Assembly: GCA_029834535.1 (NCBI GenBank)
Contig: JAQMWT010000383.1
Span: 25,101-89,100 of the forward strand
From: Chrysophaeum taylorii
Taxonomy: Eukaryota; Sar; Pelagophyceae; Pelagomonadales; Pelagomonadaceae
DNA: 64,000 nucleotides
Direction of reading: 5' to 3'
Position numbers and translations under genes: made by a program. Shown here piece by piece: positions 21,850-31,508 of the stretch; positions within the stretch are counted from its first letter, which is position 1; each line of letters begins with the position of its first letter. Under the pieces are notes generated by a model. The model made no database searches. It had not been told where the DNA came from and was given only the letters and a program-made list of their open reading frames with translations.

Positions 21850-24012
21850 ATGCCAGCCAATCGAGAACTCCAGAAGGAGATAAAAGACCAAGAAGCTCGC
21901 ATAGAGGCAAAGCATACAAGGGAGATGCAAGCACAACAACAAATGATACAAGCACAAGCTCAAGCGCTACAAGCACCCCAAGCACAACTCAGTGCCATGC
22001 AGACACCACCTGCCGTCGTTGCTGCGACTGCTCCCCCCACTCCAGCTCAACAAGACCCCAAGAACAAGGCTAACACCTTTAGTGACCCAACTAGCGCCGT
22101 TCTCATGTCAATGGACTCCGCTCAAGTCACACCCCAAATGCTTTCGTTTCGCGTTATGCAGTTGTTCGTCGAACATCTGGTGCCTGAAACAGGCATAGCG
22201 CAATACTTCTTGCAGGGCTTCTACGCGTGGGAATCCGTCTTGCGCGGATCTAACGATCTAGCTGACGCTCTTCTCCGCCACTGCATCAAGGAATATGACA
22301 AGGACCCCGACAACCACGCTACCGCCGGGAACACGCAAGATGCCCAAGGCCGTTACGTCTACTACAAGGGCGTTTACCGCAAGTTCGGCAAACACTTCCT
22401 GGAGAACGTCTACGAGCCTAAGCTCCAAGAACTTAAAGACCAAGACAAGGACACGACCGATACGACCAAAGGAAAGTTGTATCCGATCACACAACCTCAC
22501 CTCCAAGGAAAAGAAGCCGACTTCATCGTGTACCTCCGCGAGACCGTGCACCCCCTTTTTCGCCGTTTCCTGCACGCTGGTAGCGACTCCGTCAAGCACC
22601 CAGCATACGACGAAATCGATGCACTCGGATCTTCCCATCCGATAGGACTCGAATTTGTGCTCCAAGTTCGCCTCGCACTTGACAAGCACACGGGCCAGAA
22701 CCACATCCACCATGCGCATTATGTTTATAATGCCTTCCTGGACACGCCGTTCAACCCGGAGATCCACGAGCCTGCGCATTATATCGATTATATGCGCCAC
22801 GTTCAGCAACAACTCCGCCAAATTACAGACGATGCCTCTCTCCAACTTCCCGACGACAAGATCCTCAAGGAAATCCACCAGACACTCCGGTTCAAGTACC
22901 CTCCAAGCTTGCTTGACTCCCGCGCCCCAACTCACATCAAGGGCTTCACTCGTCTTGCCAATTGTCTTCGCACCCCCCAAGACTCGCTGTTACTCGACGA
23001 AGACAAGGAAGCGATAAACCATTTGCCCAAGTTGATCGCCCGCATCACGGTTATCTCCACTTTCGAGCGCAACTATTGGGCTCACCTCAAGCCTCATCCA
23101 ACTCTGAACTTCGAGCCGTTGCGATTCGTCACTGACTTTGGTCGTCTGCCGACTAAAGACAAAGATAATCCACGTTTTCGCTCCCGCCGTCATGGTCTCC
23201 ACTTCACCGAAGATGATGATGACACCTCACCCTCTGAAGATGAAATCCCTCCGGATCCTGATGAAGCACCCCCTGAAGACACCGACCCTGTTGCCGTTTT
23301 TCTCACGGAAGCCAACCTCGATCCAGATGACGACACTGCTCTCATCCAACATCTTCACGCCTATCGTAAGAAGCAACTCTCACGCCACCCCAAGAAACCT
23401 CCACCCAAAAAGCCTCCAAATCCTCGCTCCCCGTCGTACTACGACATCAATGACAGCCCTAAGCCCAAGGTCACTCCTGTCACCCCAACCAAGAACAAGC
23501 ACAACCCCCGTGCTTCTCCTGTCACCCCAGACAAACGCGAGCACCCGCACCTTCGCAAGGTCACTTTTCCCACTCAACCGCATCCACCAAAGCCATCTAC
23601 TCCTGACCAACGATTCAAGGTCCCTCTTCGTGATGTTCGTCGCAAGCTCCAGACCATACGGAACCTGAGTCAAGCCGGTCGTCAACACACGTCCAACTCA
23701 GAGCGTATGACCAAGCTCATCAACCTCATCACCACTATCTCCGATGAGATACTTCTCTCCGAGGCCGATTCTGATGCCGCCGAGTTTCTTCAGGTGCTAT
23801 CGTCCGATCCTCAGGATGATCCACCAGATGAGGGCGAAGCCGACGAAAAAGATGACCAAGGCCACCTCGGTTTCTATGATGACCACGGACAGCTAGGCCT
23901 CTACGACGACACCATCCCCGAAATTAATGATGACGATGACTCCGCCGAAGACTACGCAAAACGTCACAGCGACTACATGCGTGCTCTACACCAGAGTCAG
24001 CTTTTTCGCTGA
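21850..24012 (+). CDS. gag: D gag
   Basis: 720 codons from ATG 21850. The frame is open further upstream, but that lies in the LTR. A coiled-coil start (RELQKEIKDQEARIEAKHTR) leads to a capsid-like core (QLFVEHLVPETGIAQYFLQG, RKFGKHFLENVYEP, PITQPHLQGKEADFIVYLRE, HYIDYMRHVQQQLRQ) that is conserved in the two other D-family copies. The second half is acidic and Pro/Lys-rich with no zinc knuckle; basic stretches may bind RNA instead. Its stop TGA (24010-24012) overlaps the ATG of the next ORF in TGATG, which suggests coupled re-initiation rather than ribosomal frameshifting. Confidence 0.85.
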   Translation: MPANRELQKEIKDQEARIEAKHTREMQAQQQMIQAQAQALQAPQAQLSAMQTPPAVVAATAPPTPAQQDPKNKANTFSDPTSAVLMSMDSAQVTPQMLSFRVMQLFVEHLVPETGIAQYFLQGFYAWESVLRGSNDLADALLRHCIKEYDKDPDNHATAGNTQDAQGRYVYYKGVYRKFGKHFLENVYEPKLQELKDQDKDTTDTTKGKLYPITQPHLQGKEADFIVYLRETVHPLFRRFLHAGSDSVKHPAYDEIDALGSSHPIGLEFVLQVRLALDKHTGQNHIHHAHYVYNAFLDTPFNPEIHEPAHYIDYMRHVQQQLRQITDDASLQLPDDKILKEIHQTLRFKYPPSLLDSRAPTHIKGFTRLANCLRTPQDSLLLDEDKEAINHLPKLIARITVISTFERNYWAHLKPHPTLNFEPLRFVTDFGRLPTKDKDNPRFRSRRHGLHFTEDDDDTSPSEDEIPPDPDEAPPEDTDPVAVFLTEANLDPDDDTALIQHLHAYRKKQLSRHPKKPPPKKPPNPRSPSYYDINDSPKPKVTPVTPTKNKHNPRASPVTPDKREHPHLRKVTFPTQPHPPKPSTPDQRFKVPLRDVRRKLQTIRNLSQAGRQHTSNSERMTKLINLITTISDEILLSEADSDAAEFLQVLSSDPQDDPPDEGEADEKDDQGHLGFYDDHGQLGLYDDTIPEINDDDDSAEDYAKRHSDYMRALHQSQLFR

Positions 24013-25942
24013 TGGTTGCCGACGACGCCTGTGCCGCCAACCACATCTTGCTCAATCAGGCACCAAGCCTCACGATGAAGAATTTTCCGACCTCATCAAC
24101 CATTTCACCCAGAGTCGCAGATTTTCTTTGTGCCACTTACACTCCAGAAAAGACACCCACGAAGACTAACTCGCTGCACGGATGCAATGGACCCGGCACT
24201 GGAACTTCTTTAATTGACGGTGGCGCATCATTTTGCTTCACTCGCACAATCCAACACTTTGTTCCCGAGTCCATACGACGGATTCCCGAACACACCATTC
24301 GTATGGGAAGAGGCACCTTAACCAGCCACTTCATCGGTGTCAAACCGTTGTATTTGCAGGCCGCAGGTCTCTCCTCAAAGGATATCAAAGACTCCACAGG
24401 TTACGTTTTATATCTCGTCTTTCTGGTCGTCCCGCAATTCAGAAAAGGTCTACAGGTTATAGCGACATCTCAGCTCGAAGCTCTGAACGTCCAAGCAACC
24501 GACCCGCCACTGCCACACGAACCATACTTATACGAGCTTATGAACACGTCAACCGCAGATCCCCACGATTATAAGACGCTTCTAGGCAAAACCGCAGTAG
24601 TTCTCGCCAATCGCCAAACTAATGGTCTATTGTCCCTGCCATCCCATCCCAAGCAAACATTCCGCGCTGTGCTTAGTTTTCACACCGGAACGAGAATGTC
24701 ACTCAAGGATGAGCTCGCACACATCACGCAGAATGTCGCAAAGACACGCTCGCAATCCCACATGTTAGATTTCGCAAAGTTACAGCATCATTCTATATTT
24801 CTGTCGGAACTCATCAGCCTCCCGCATACTGTCGTCCAATATGCATTCACTGGCTCAGCGGACCTCTCTGTGCAAGCACAACCCCCTCCGCTAAACACAG
24901 CCATTATTGCAGGTGGACTTCACCAAGAAGGCTTTGACTCTTTTCGCAAACGATTCGACAAACGCATCACTGTCGTGGTCACCTGTGAAATTAACCCTAT
25001 TATGCGCGCCCGCGCGCAACAACTCTTCCCGCACGCTCAGCATTATGCGGATCTAAGAAAGCTCACTGCCGCTCTGCAAACCGGCAAAATACGACTACCT
25101 CAACTCGACTTGGCAGTATTCACCTTGCCGTGTCAACATCTGAGTGTAAAAAAGAATATGACGGCTATGCCACTCCGGTGACCGCCGACCTTTTCGTCAA
25201 AGAACAAATCCGCTTTGTTCGTTGCACGCTTCCGACATACACCATTGTCGAGAATGTACCCCCCAACCCCCGAACTCATCACGAGTACACTGAACTCGCC
25301 AAATGCTATCAGCGCAACGGTTACTTCAGACACTCCGGTGTCTACAATGCCTCCGCTTTTGGCGACGTCATAAGCAAGAACCGCTATCTCGCTGTATATG
25401 CCCGACACCCGCTCACAGGCTACAACCTCGAGAAAACCGCTTCTCCTTGGTTAATATCTCCTCCGAGCATGGCTCCCCTCCTGGACCCCCGTCACACTAT
25501 CCCCGACGATCTCTGGATCGCCAACCCCGCCCTTCATGGCACAGTGACCCGCTCCACATTGGACTATTACCAGAACAAGGCCACCTTCTCATACAAACCC
25601 GCCCACGCCTCCAAACTCTCGATTTCCGAGAATGCACGCATCTGCCAAATGCTCGCGCGCTTGAAGAAGCCCTTCACGGATTTAGGACTCGACGCCGACG
25701 GCACCCCCTATGCCTCGATGACCACTATCTCCCACCTCTTGGCATTCACATTGCTGCACATTCACTTGTCGCAACATCCTACTCTCGCCGCCTGGAACAC
25801 CCTCCGCTGTTTTCATGCCTCAGAGTCACAATGTGCTTGCCATTTGGATGGAGCCATCACCGGCACTGTCGCTACTGCCGTCGCACGTGGCTACTTCCCG
25901 TGCGCCTCCCTCACCCTCCATTCCAGGCCCCCTCATATATAG
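24012..25942 (+). pseudogene. D protease and methyltransferase N-terminal half
   Basis: ATG 24012. At residues 64-72 LIDGGASFC is placed like the DSGA/DTGA site of retroviral-type proteases. From about residue 297 a C5-cytosine DNA methyltransferase begins: motif I AIIAGGLHQEGFDSF, motif II VTCEINP, motif III HYADLRKL, motif IV TLPCQHLS with the catalytic Cys. A one-base slip in the A-run near 25150 changes frame, after which come motif VI IVENVPPN and motif VIII-like YNASAFGDVISKNRYLAVYA. The frame meets TAG at 25940. The enzyme would methylate cytosine in DNA using S-adenosylmethionine. Closest parallel is 37186-38664. Confidence 0.86.
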
Positions 25943-26041
25943 GACTGTTCCCACCAACCCGCAGTCTCCTCCCCGACGCACACCTTTTCCATGGATGTCC
26001 CCAAGGGCACCGCCTTTCTGGTCCTAGAATAAACCAATTCG

Positions 26042-27148
26042 TTGGCCGCCGCTCACAGCTGCTCGCGCCCCTCCACGTGGGTCCACTATATGAATCGCTC
26101 GCATCCCGGCTTTGCCGCGATCGATTCAAACGGGCGAATCACACTCGATGACCCCACGGGACTCATAATGTCCAAAGCACGACCCACTTACGCGGACTAT
26201 GTCGGCCACATCGGATACACGCTTCAGAAAAGCACCAAGTGCTACTCGGTCACTGGCTCGTACCCAACCAACACGAGCTACTCCAACGCACTACTGCCGA
26301 TCTCTCCCGACCACATCCGCTATGCGACTCTCAATGAAATCGCAAAGTTCGGACACCACTCGGACCCGGAACTGCTACGCCTGTTCCAACAGCACCCGCC
26401 GTACTTCGCGTTCAAGGCACTGGCCAACGCCGTCCCGCACAACATGCTGCAGGCCAAGTACAGCGCTGTCCTCGCACTCCACGAATCGCATCACCATGTG
26501 AACTTTCACATCGAATGGGCAACCATACGCAATGGCATTCCCAGCCCCGGAGACATCAATCAGGTTGCAGAATTCTTCTTGAACATCTCCAGCCGTCTCT
26601 TAGCAGAGGAGGACCTCAACCTCACCTCCCTCTTCAATGCCGTAGCAGATGCTCACCATGCTGCGATCCGCAAGCCAAGCAAATCGAAAAACCTCGAGAC
26701 GCTACTCGCCGAGGCCACAGTTGCTAAAGTCCGAGTTGACAAGCGACCCAGCCCCCCTAGCGCTTCGACTGCCGCTCTGCCCCCCTTGCACAAGCCCGGC
26801 ACCATTCAGCACGCGCAAAGAGTGCTTTTGGTCACTCGCTGGCACCGCATCCACCACCAGCAACCAGAGATTCTTCGCCGCACGATTGCCGCCAATGTAA
26901 CGAATCTCCGCCCAGGTGATGATCGGTATCTGCAAGACTGCAGCGAATGCAAGCGCTGTCAATCGCATGTCAGCTTCCGTCACAAGAACACTTCCTGGTC
27001 ACAGGATGAACTAGCCTATGCTCCTGGCCAACATCTCCATATGGATGTCTCATACCCGAGCATCAACAAATGCTATGGTGGCTTTCGTTACATCATGCAT
27101 TTTGTGTGTATTATCTCGGCACACAAATGGCCGTACATTGCCTCATGA
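26042..27148 (+). pseudogene. D methyltransferase C-terminal half and integrase start
   Basis: In the same frame as the end of the previous entry, but separated by TAG 25940 and TAA 26030. The first 150 residues carry methyltransferase motif IX (RYATLNEIAKFG) and motif X (KALANAVPHNMLQAKY, equivalent to GNAVP). Together with 24012-25942 this gives the full C5-methyltransferase motif order I-X over roughly 530 residues. Then comes the integrase zinc site (WHRIHHQQPE and CSECKRCQSH) and the first catalytic Asp (GQHLHMDVSYPS). The frame shifts near 27140. Confidence 0.84.
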
Positions 27149-29741
27149 ATGCCTAGCATCACCTAGTCGAGCAACGTTCTGGCTATGGCATTCGCATGTG
27201 ATGGTCAAACAGGTGATTATGTTAGTTAGTGACTTCCTGAGGAAACTAGACGCGCAGGACGTTCTGGCTGGCATCCTCTACGTGGTCAATGTGATTAAGG
27301 TCGAATTCGATGTAAGTGTGAAAATCATATCGTCTGATGCCTTTTCCACTTTCCGCTCCGAAGCTTTTCATCCGCTCAAGGTGCAACTCGGTATCCAGTT
27401 TCAAATCATTGGTCGCCACCTACACCAGCGGAACTTCGCGGAAAACATCATTAAGGAAAACACACGAGGCACTGTAGTCCGCCTCCTCAACCTTCGCAGT
27501 GTCCGCATCGAAGGAAAGCCTATTGCCGCCGAGTATTATCACCCGTTTGCTCTGCTGCATAAGATCCAAGCCGACAATCAGCGCTCTCATGGACTGCCCT
27601 CGCGCACTAACATGACCTGCACCGTCCCCCGGCGCATCATGTCACCCATGGCACCGCTCCTGAAGCTCCTTCCCTTTGGCGAACCTGTCACCTTTGTCTA
27701 TCCTCACAGTCACAAATTGGAACCCTCCAGCGTCTCCGCCTCTTATCTTCATAGCAACAATTATCTTCCGAACCTCCCCGGCACAGACCGCTTTATCCGT
27801 GATGTTCATAGCTCTATCCTGCTTGTACATCAGGGGCGATATGGAAAAATCGTCACCTCTAACGACTTCCACGTTGATGCAGACATGCCAGTCAACCGCA
27901 ACAAGGAGATCGAACGGATCAAAGCACTCACGCAGATCCCAACAGAGGCACGGCAAGAGGACCCGCTTCCAGCTATAAGCGAACAGCAAATGCCGGAAAT
28001 CAGACAGGAATCGAAAAATGAGGGCGAGACTCATGATGACGACCAGGATGATAAACCCGACGATGACGACGAGCACAAAGAACCGGATCCAAGTCCCGTC
28101 AGCGACGAGACACCTGAACAGGATTTTTCGTTCCTCAACCGGCCACCTCCGCCGGATGGTAGCATTCCGATGCCCAAGCGACAGGATCGCCTAGAGGTCG
28201 TTCTCGACGATTCAGGTTTTACTCCAGTTCTTGTGCATCGCAACCAGAGTGACAAACTCAAGGCAGATCTCAAGGACGAGCGCGGATTCCGCATTTCCAA
28301 GGATCAACTCTATATCGTGAAACGTGTCGACGATGGAAAACTTTTCACCAGACGCATTATCGCTTCAGAGTATGGTCGCAACTGGAAATACCAGCAGGAG
28401 CAATCCACGGCTCGCGCCACAGCCAACATGTCCAGCACATTGATGTTCCTCATCAGTGTCAGCGCTCTGCACCAGGGCCATGCCGTCAGCATCGCATCTG
28501 ATCTCAACATTAGAAGGGATGCTAAGCCGCCAAATGATGTCCCGAAAGGATGTCTCCTAGCAAATACCACACAAGACTATGGTATCATGGGCGGCACTGC
28601 ACTGGATCTGCAGAGAGAAACCGACGCAGAACTCTTGTACGTTGACTTCCCAAGGAAGCCGTACCACTCATCTGTATTGGTCGACCACCTGGACAACGAC
28701 AATTCTGTTCTCGAGAACTATGTGTGCCACGACGAACTGTCACCGGCAGAGTACTATGCGCGTCAATGGAACCAAGAATTCTGTTGTATGAGCTCCTCTC
28801 TCTTATGGGACATCTCAGCGCATCAGCACTACCACTTAGCTTCTCGTCACAGACATGCCTTCATGCATGATTCTGGCGAACTCGGACACCTCTTTCTAAG
28901 TCAAAGTGATCCGAATCAAGATATTCTCCAAGAAGTCATGGACTATGACTTGCAGCACATCGACCATGTCGTGTTACAACTCGTGACTGCTGAAGATATT
29001 GTCTATGAGCCTGAGAAGATTGTCGAACTCAAAGGACTCAGCGAAGAAGATAAGTTAAAGCATATCGCTTCGATTCGCAAAGAAATTGAAGGATTGTGCT
29101 CCAACGGCGTCTTTAAGCTTGAACCTTTACCGCCAGACCGTTCGTCTATCTCGACGAAACTCGTGCTGAAGATCAAGTATTTTGCTGACGGCACCCCAGA
29201 CCGCTATAAAGCTCGTCTAGTTGCCCGAGGTTTCTTGGCACGTGTCGGCATTGACTTTTATGCCACATCTTCACCGACCGCGATGCTCGCCACCAACCGG
29301 TTATTGCTCGCCATCGCTGTGAAGCACAGGCTCCCGGTCGCGCACGCAGACATTCCCCAGGCATTCATCCAATCGGCACTCGATCGCCCGGTATGGATAG
29401 ACTTACCTCGAGGAATACGTGTCTCGCACAACCTTATCCAGCAGATACAGAAAAACCACCCAGAGTCCAAGTTAGCTCTCCGACTCGTCAAGGCTCTCTA
29501 TGGTCTCAAACAGTCAGCTTTGTTGTGGAACATTAAGCTCGACTCGTTTCTTCGACAACATGAGTTCGAACGCTCACAAGTCGACACTTGCCTCTATATC
29601 AGTTGGGATCGATCTATCAACAGATGGGCTCTCCTATCCGTCTCAGTCGATGACCTATTGATCACTGGCACCAACACTGCTAAAATCACGTCTCTTCGCA
29701 CCGCACTGGAGAAGGAATGGCAAAGGTACATGGCACGATAA
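27100..29741 (+). pseudogene. pol: D integrase and reverse transcriptase
   Basis: Begins within the integrase core (second Asp in IISSDAFSTF, Glu in NFAENIIKENTRG). A Pro-rich acidic linker and a conserved block (DSGFTPVLVHRNQSDKLKAD) lead into RVT_2: STKLVLKIKYFADGTPDRYK, ARLVARGFLA, HADIPQAFIQS (catalytic Asp), LVKALYGLKQS and LLSVSVDDLLITG (VDD). This is the normal copia order. It ends at 29741 by a one-base shift near 29728, after which the RNase H frame opens. Confidence 0.88.
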
Positions 29742-30798
29742 CATCAGATCCTTCCTTGGTATCGATGTACACTACAATGTCTCCGCTGGTCACCTCACTA
29801 TGAATGTAGCCGCGAAGATAAACAAGATGCTCGCCGAGCATAAACTCAACCTCCATACTACTGACGTCCCCTACTCGGACATTCTCACTCAAAAACCTTC
29901 TGCTAAGCTTCTCTCCGACTTGGCTCCCACTTTAGAAATATTACGCAACAATTTTCCTCACTACTGTGGCACTAGTATTTACTTGTCTGTCACATGTCGC
30001 CCAGATATCACCACGTTGTGCAACAAATGCTGCAAGGGTATGCACAACCCTGTGCAGACCCATCTTCTGCACTTATATGTTTTACTTCGCTATGTGAAGG
30101 GTAATCCGAATGATTCTCTCGACTATTCATCCGGTAGCCCCTATATTACGCCCTTTATTCAGCATCGGATCGGAAACTACCCAGAGTTGCATCACCTTCG
30201 TTCGCCCATTATTTGTTTTACTGATGCCAGTTTCGCTGACCGTTCTGACCCTCGCTTAGGATCACATTCTGGTGCATGTATTTTCGTATTTGGCAGTCTC
30301 GTATTCTGGTCTAGCAAACGCCAGACTCTTACTGCCAAAAGCACCATGGAAGCCGAACTCATCGCCGCTAGCGCAGCAGCTGATGAATGTCAATGGTTCC
30401 ACAAGATCTTCTCCTCTCACCCTTATCTGTTTTCGCGTGATCAACCTCACGCTATTCCCCTGCCTAATGACAACGCTAGCGCATTACATGTCGCTAATCA
30501 CCCTAAAATCAGTGCTCCTTCTCGTCATATCAATTTACGTGAATTTCGCATTCGCGACTACCAGGCCAACTTGGTCATTCGTCCTCTCTGGTGTCCTACT
30601 CACTACCAGGTCGCCGATCACTTTTCGAAGCTTCTTCCACGCAACTTATTCCACAAGTTCAAAAACGCCTACGGTGTCCACTCTACCTCTTCTTCACCAC
30701 CATCTCATCAAGTTGCTCTTTCTGCTACTCTTCCACCGTACGACTCCGTCCATAACACTCTCTGTGTTCTTGTCGATGGCAAGTCGCTTCCTGCTTAG
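29728..30798 (+). pseudogene. pol: D RNase H
   Basis: The frame is open before the first ATG at 29800 and continues from the RT (SFLGIDVHYNVSAG). Copia-type RNase H residues are CFTDASFADR, STMEAELIAASAAADE and PNDNASALHV, then APSRHINLREFRIRDY and HYQVADHFSKLLPR. It ends at TAG 30796-30798. The sequence just after it gives the polypurine-like CGAGGGCG directly before the 3' LTR. Confidence 0.88.
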
Positions 30799-30832
30799 TT
30801 TGATCCAGATTTCGCTCACCGAGTTCAATCTG

Positions 30833-30840
30833 CGAGGGCG
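30833..30840 (+). other. D putative polypurine tract
   Basis: CGAGGGCG abuts the first base of the 3' LTR, where a plus-strand primer lies in LTR elements. The same octamer or a one-base variant abuts the 3' LTRs of X-B (40168-40175) and X-C (47754-47761). Confidence 0.65.
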
Positions 30841-31032
30841 CAGAGATAGAACATTTGAACTAGGGTTAGTATCATAGGGTTAGGGTTAGCTCTCTTACTT
30901 TTAGCACTTTTTGATTTAAGAAAACGCTGTGTTATTCACACCGGCTATCCTCGTTATCGGAGACACATACGAGGGCAGACTACCACTGCTCTCTCTCTGC
31001 TGAAGGGCAACACAGTTGAAATTACTGTTCTA
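30841..31032 (+). repeat. D 3' LTR (192 bp, diverged)
   Basis: Same length and landmarks as the X LTR (AGAGATAGA start, TAGGGTTAG, CTGTGTTATTCACACCG, ACTGTTCTATA end) but clearly diverged from it. It holds extra telomere-like words (TAGGGTTAGGGTTAG at about 30880). Confidence 0.75.
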
Positions 31033-31240
31033 TACACCAACACGCCGGAGACCTCAACACTCAAGGTCAATGCGGACTTGGGGTTGGCTACGCGTCGCCA
31101 CAATACGTGTTCACGCTCGCCAAGCCTCTCAACTTGAGGCTGGCTAGTTGCCTTATGATAATAAGATACTCTTTACAGTGAAAACAGTGCGACGTCAGCA
31201 GAATGACATCACTTGACATCACAAGTAAAGAGGGAAAAGG
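31033..31240. other. Spacer between D and the minus-strand D-family copy
   Basis: No coding region or known element recognised. Confidence 0.4.
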
Positions 31241-31508
31241 CGTCCCGTTGAACGGGCGCAAGCCTTAAGAAGTGGGGTAAGGCTTAGGGAGGAGGAGTTG
31301 CCGCCACAGGGGCCATTACATCCGTGCAGAGAGTGAGCCTTGGTGTGAGACTTACCTGGAGTGAAAACAGTGCATATGAAGTCTGCGAATGTGGAAGAAA
31401 TTGTCGATGAAAGTGGGAATTTGTCCATCGAAAGGCTTGGTGCCTGATTCAGTGGAGATTGGTTGGCGGCAGAGGCGTCGTCGTCAACCGTTACCGAAAA
31501 AGCTGGCT

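Larger units (their letters stand above)
21850..31032 (+). mobile_element. Element D: copia retrotransposon with a C5-cytosine methyltransferase
   Basis: Order: gag, protease, methyltransferase, integrase, RT, RNase H, 3' LTR (30841-31032). The 5' LTR and leader are missing: the minus-strand LTR of X-A sits directly before the gag ATG. Frameshifts near 25150, 27140 and 29728 and stops at 25940 and 26030 make this copy inactive, but every catalytic block can be read. Confidence 0.88.

Noticed and set aside
21654-31032. D and copy 2 as terminal-inverted-repeat (TIR) transposons
   Set aside because: The inverted flanks are LTRs of neighbours: the left one is nearly identical to X LTRs and followed by the X leader, and the one at 38665 has its own leader. 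Nested insertion explains the pattern.
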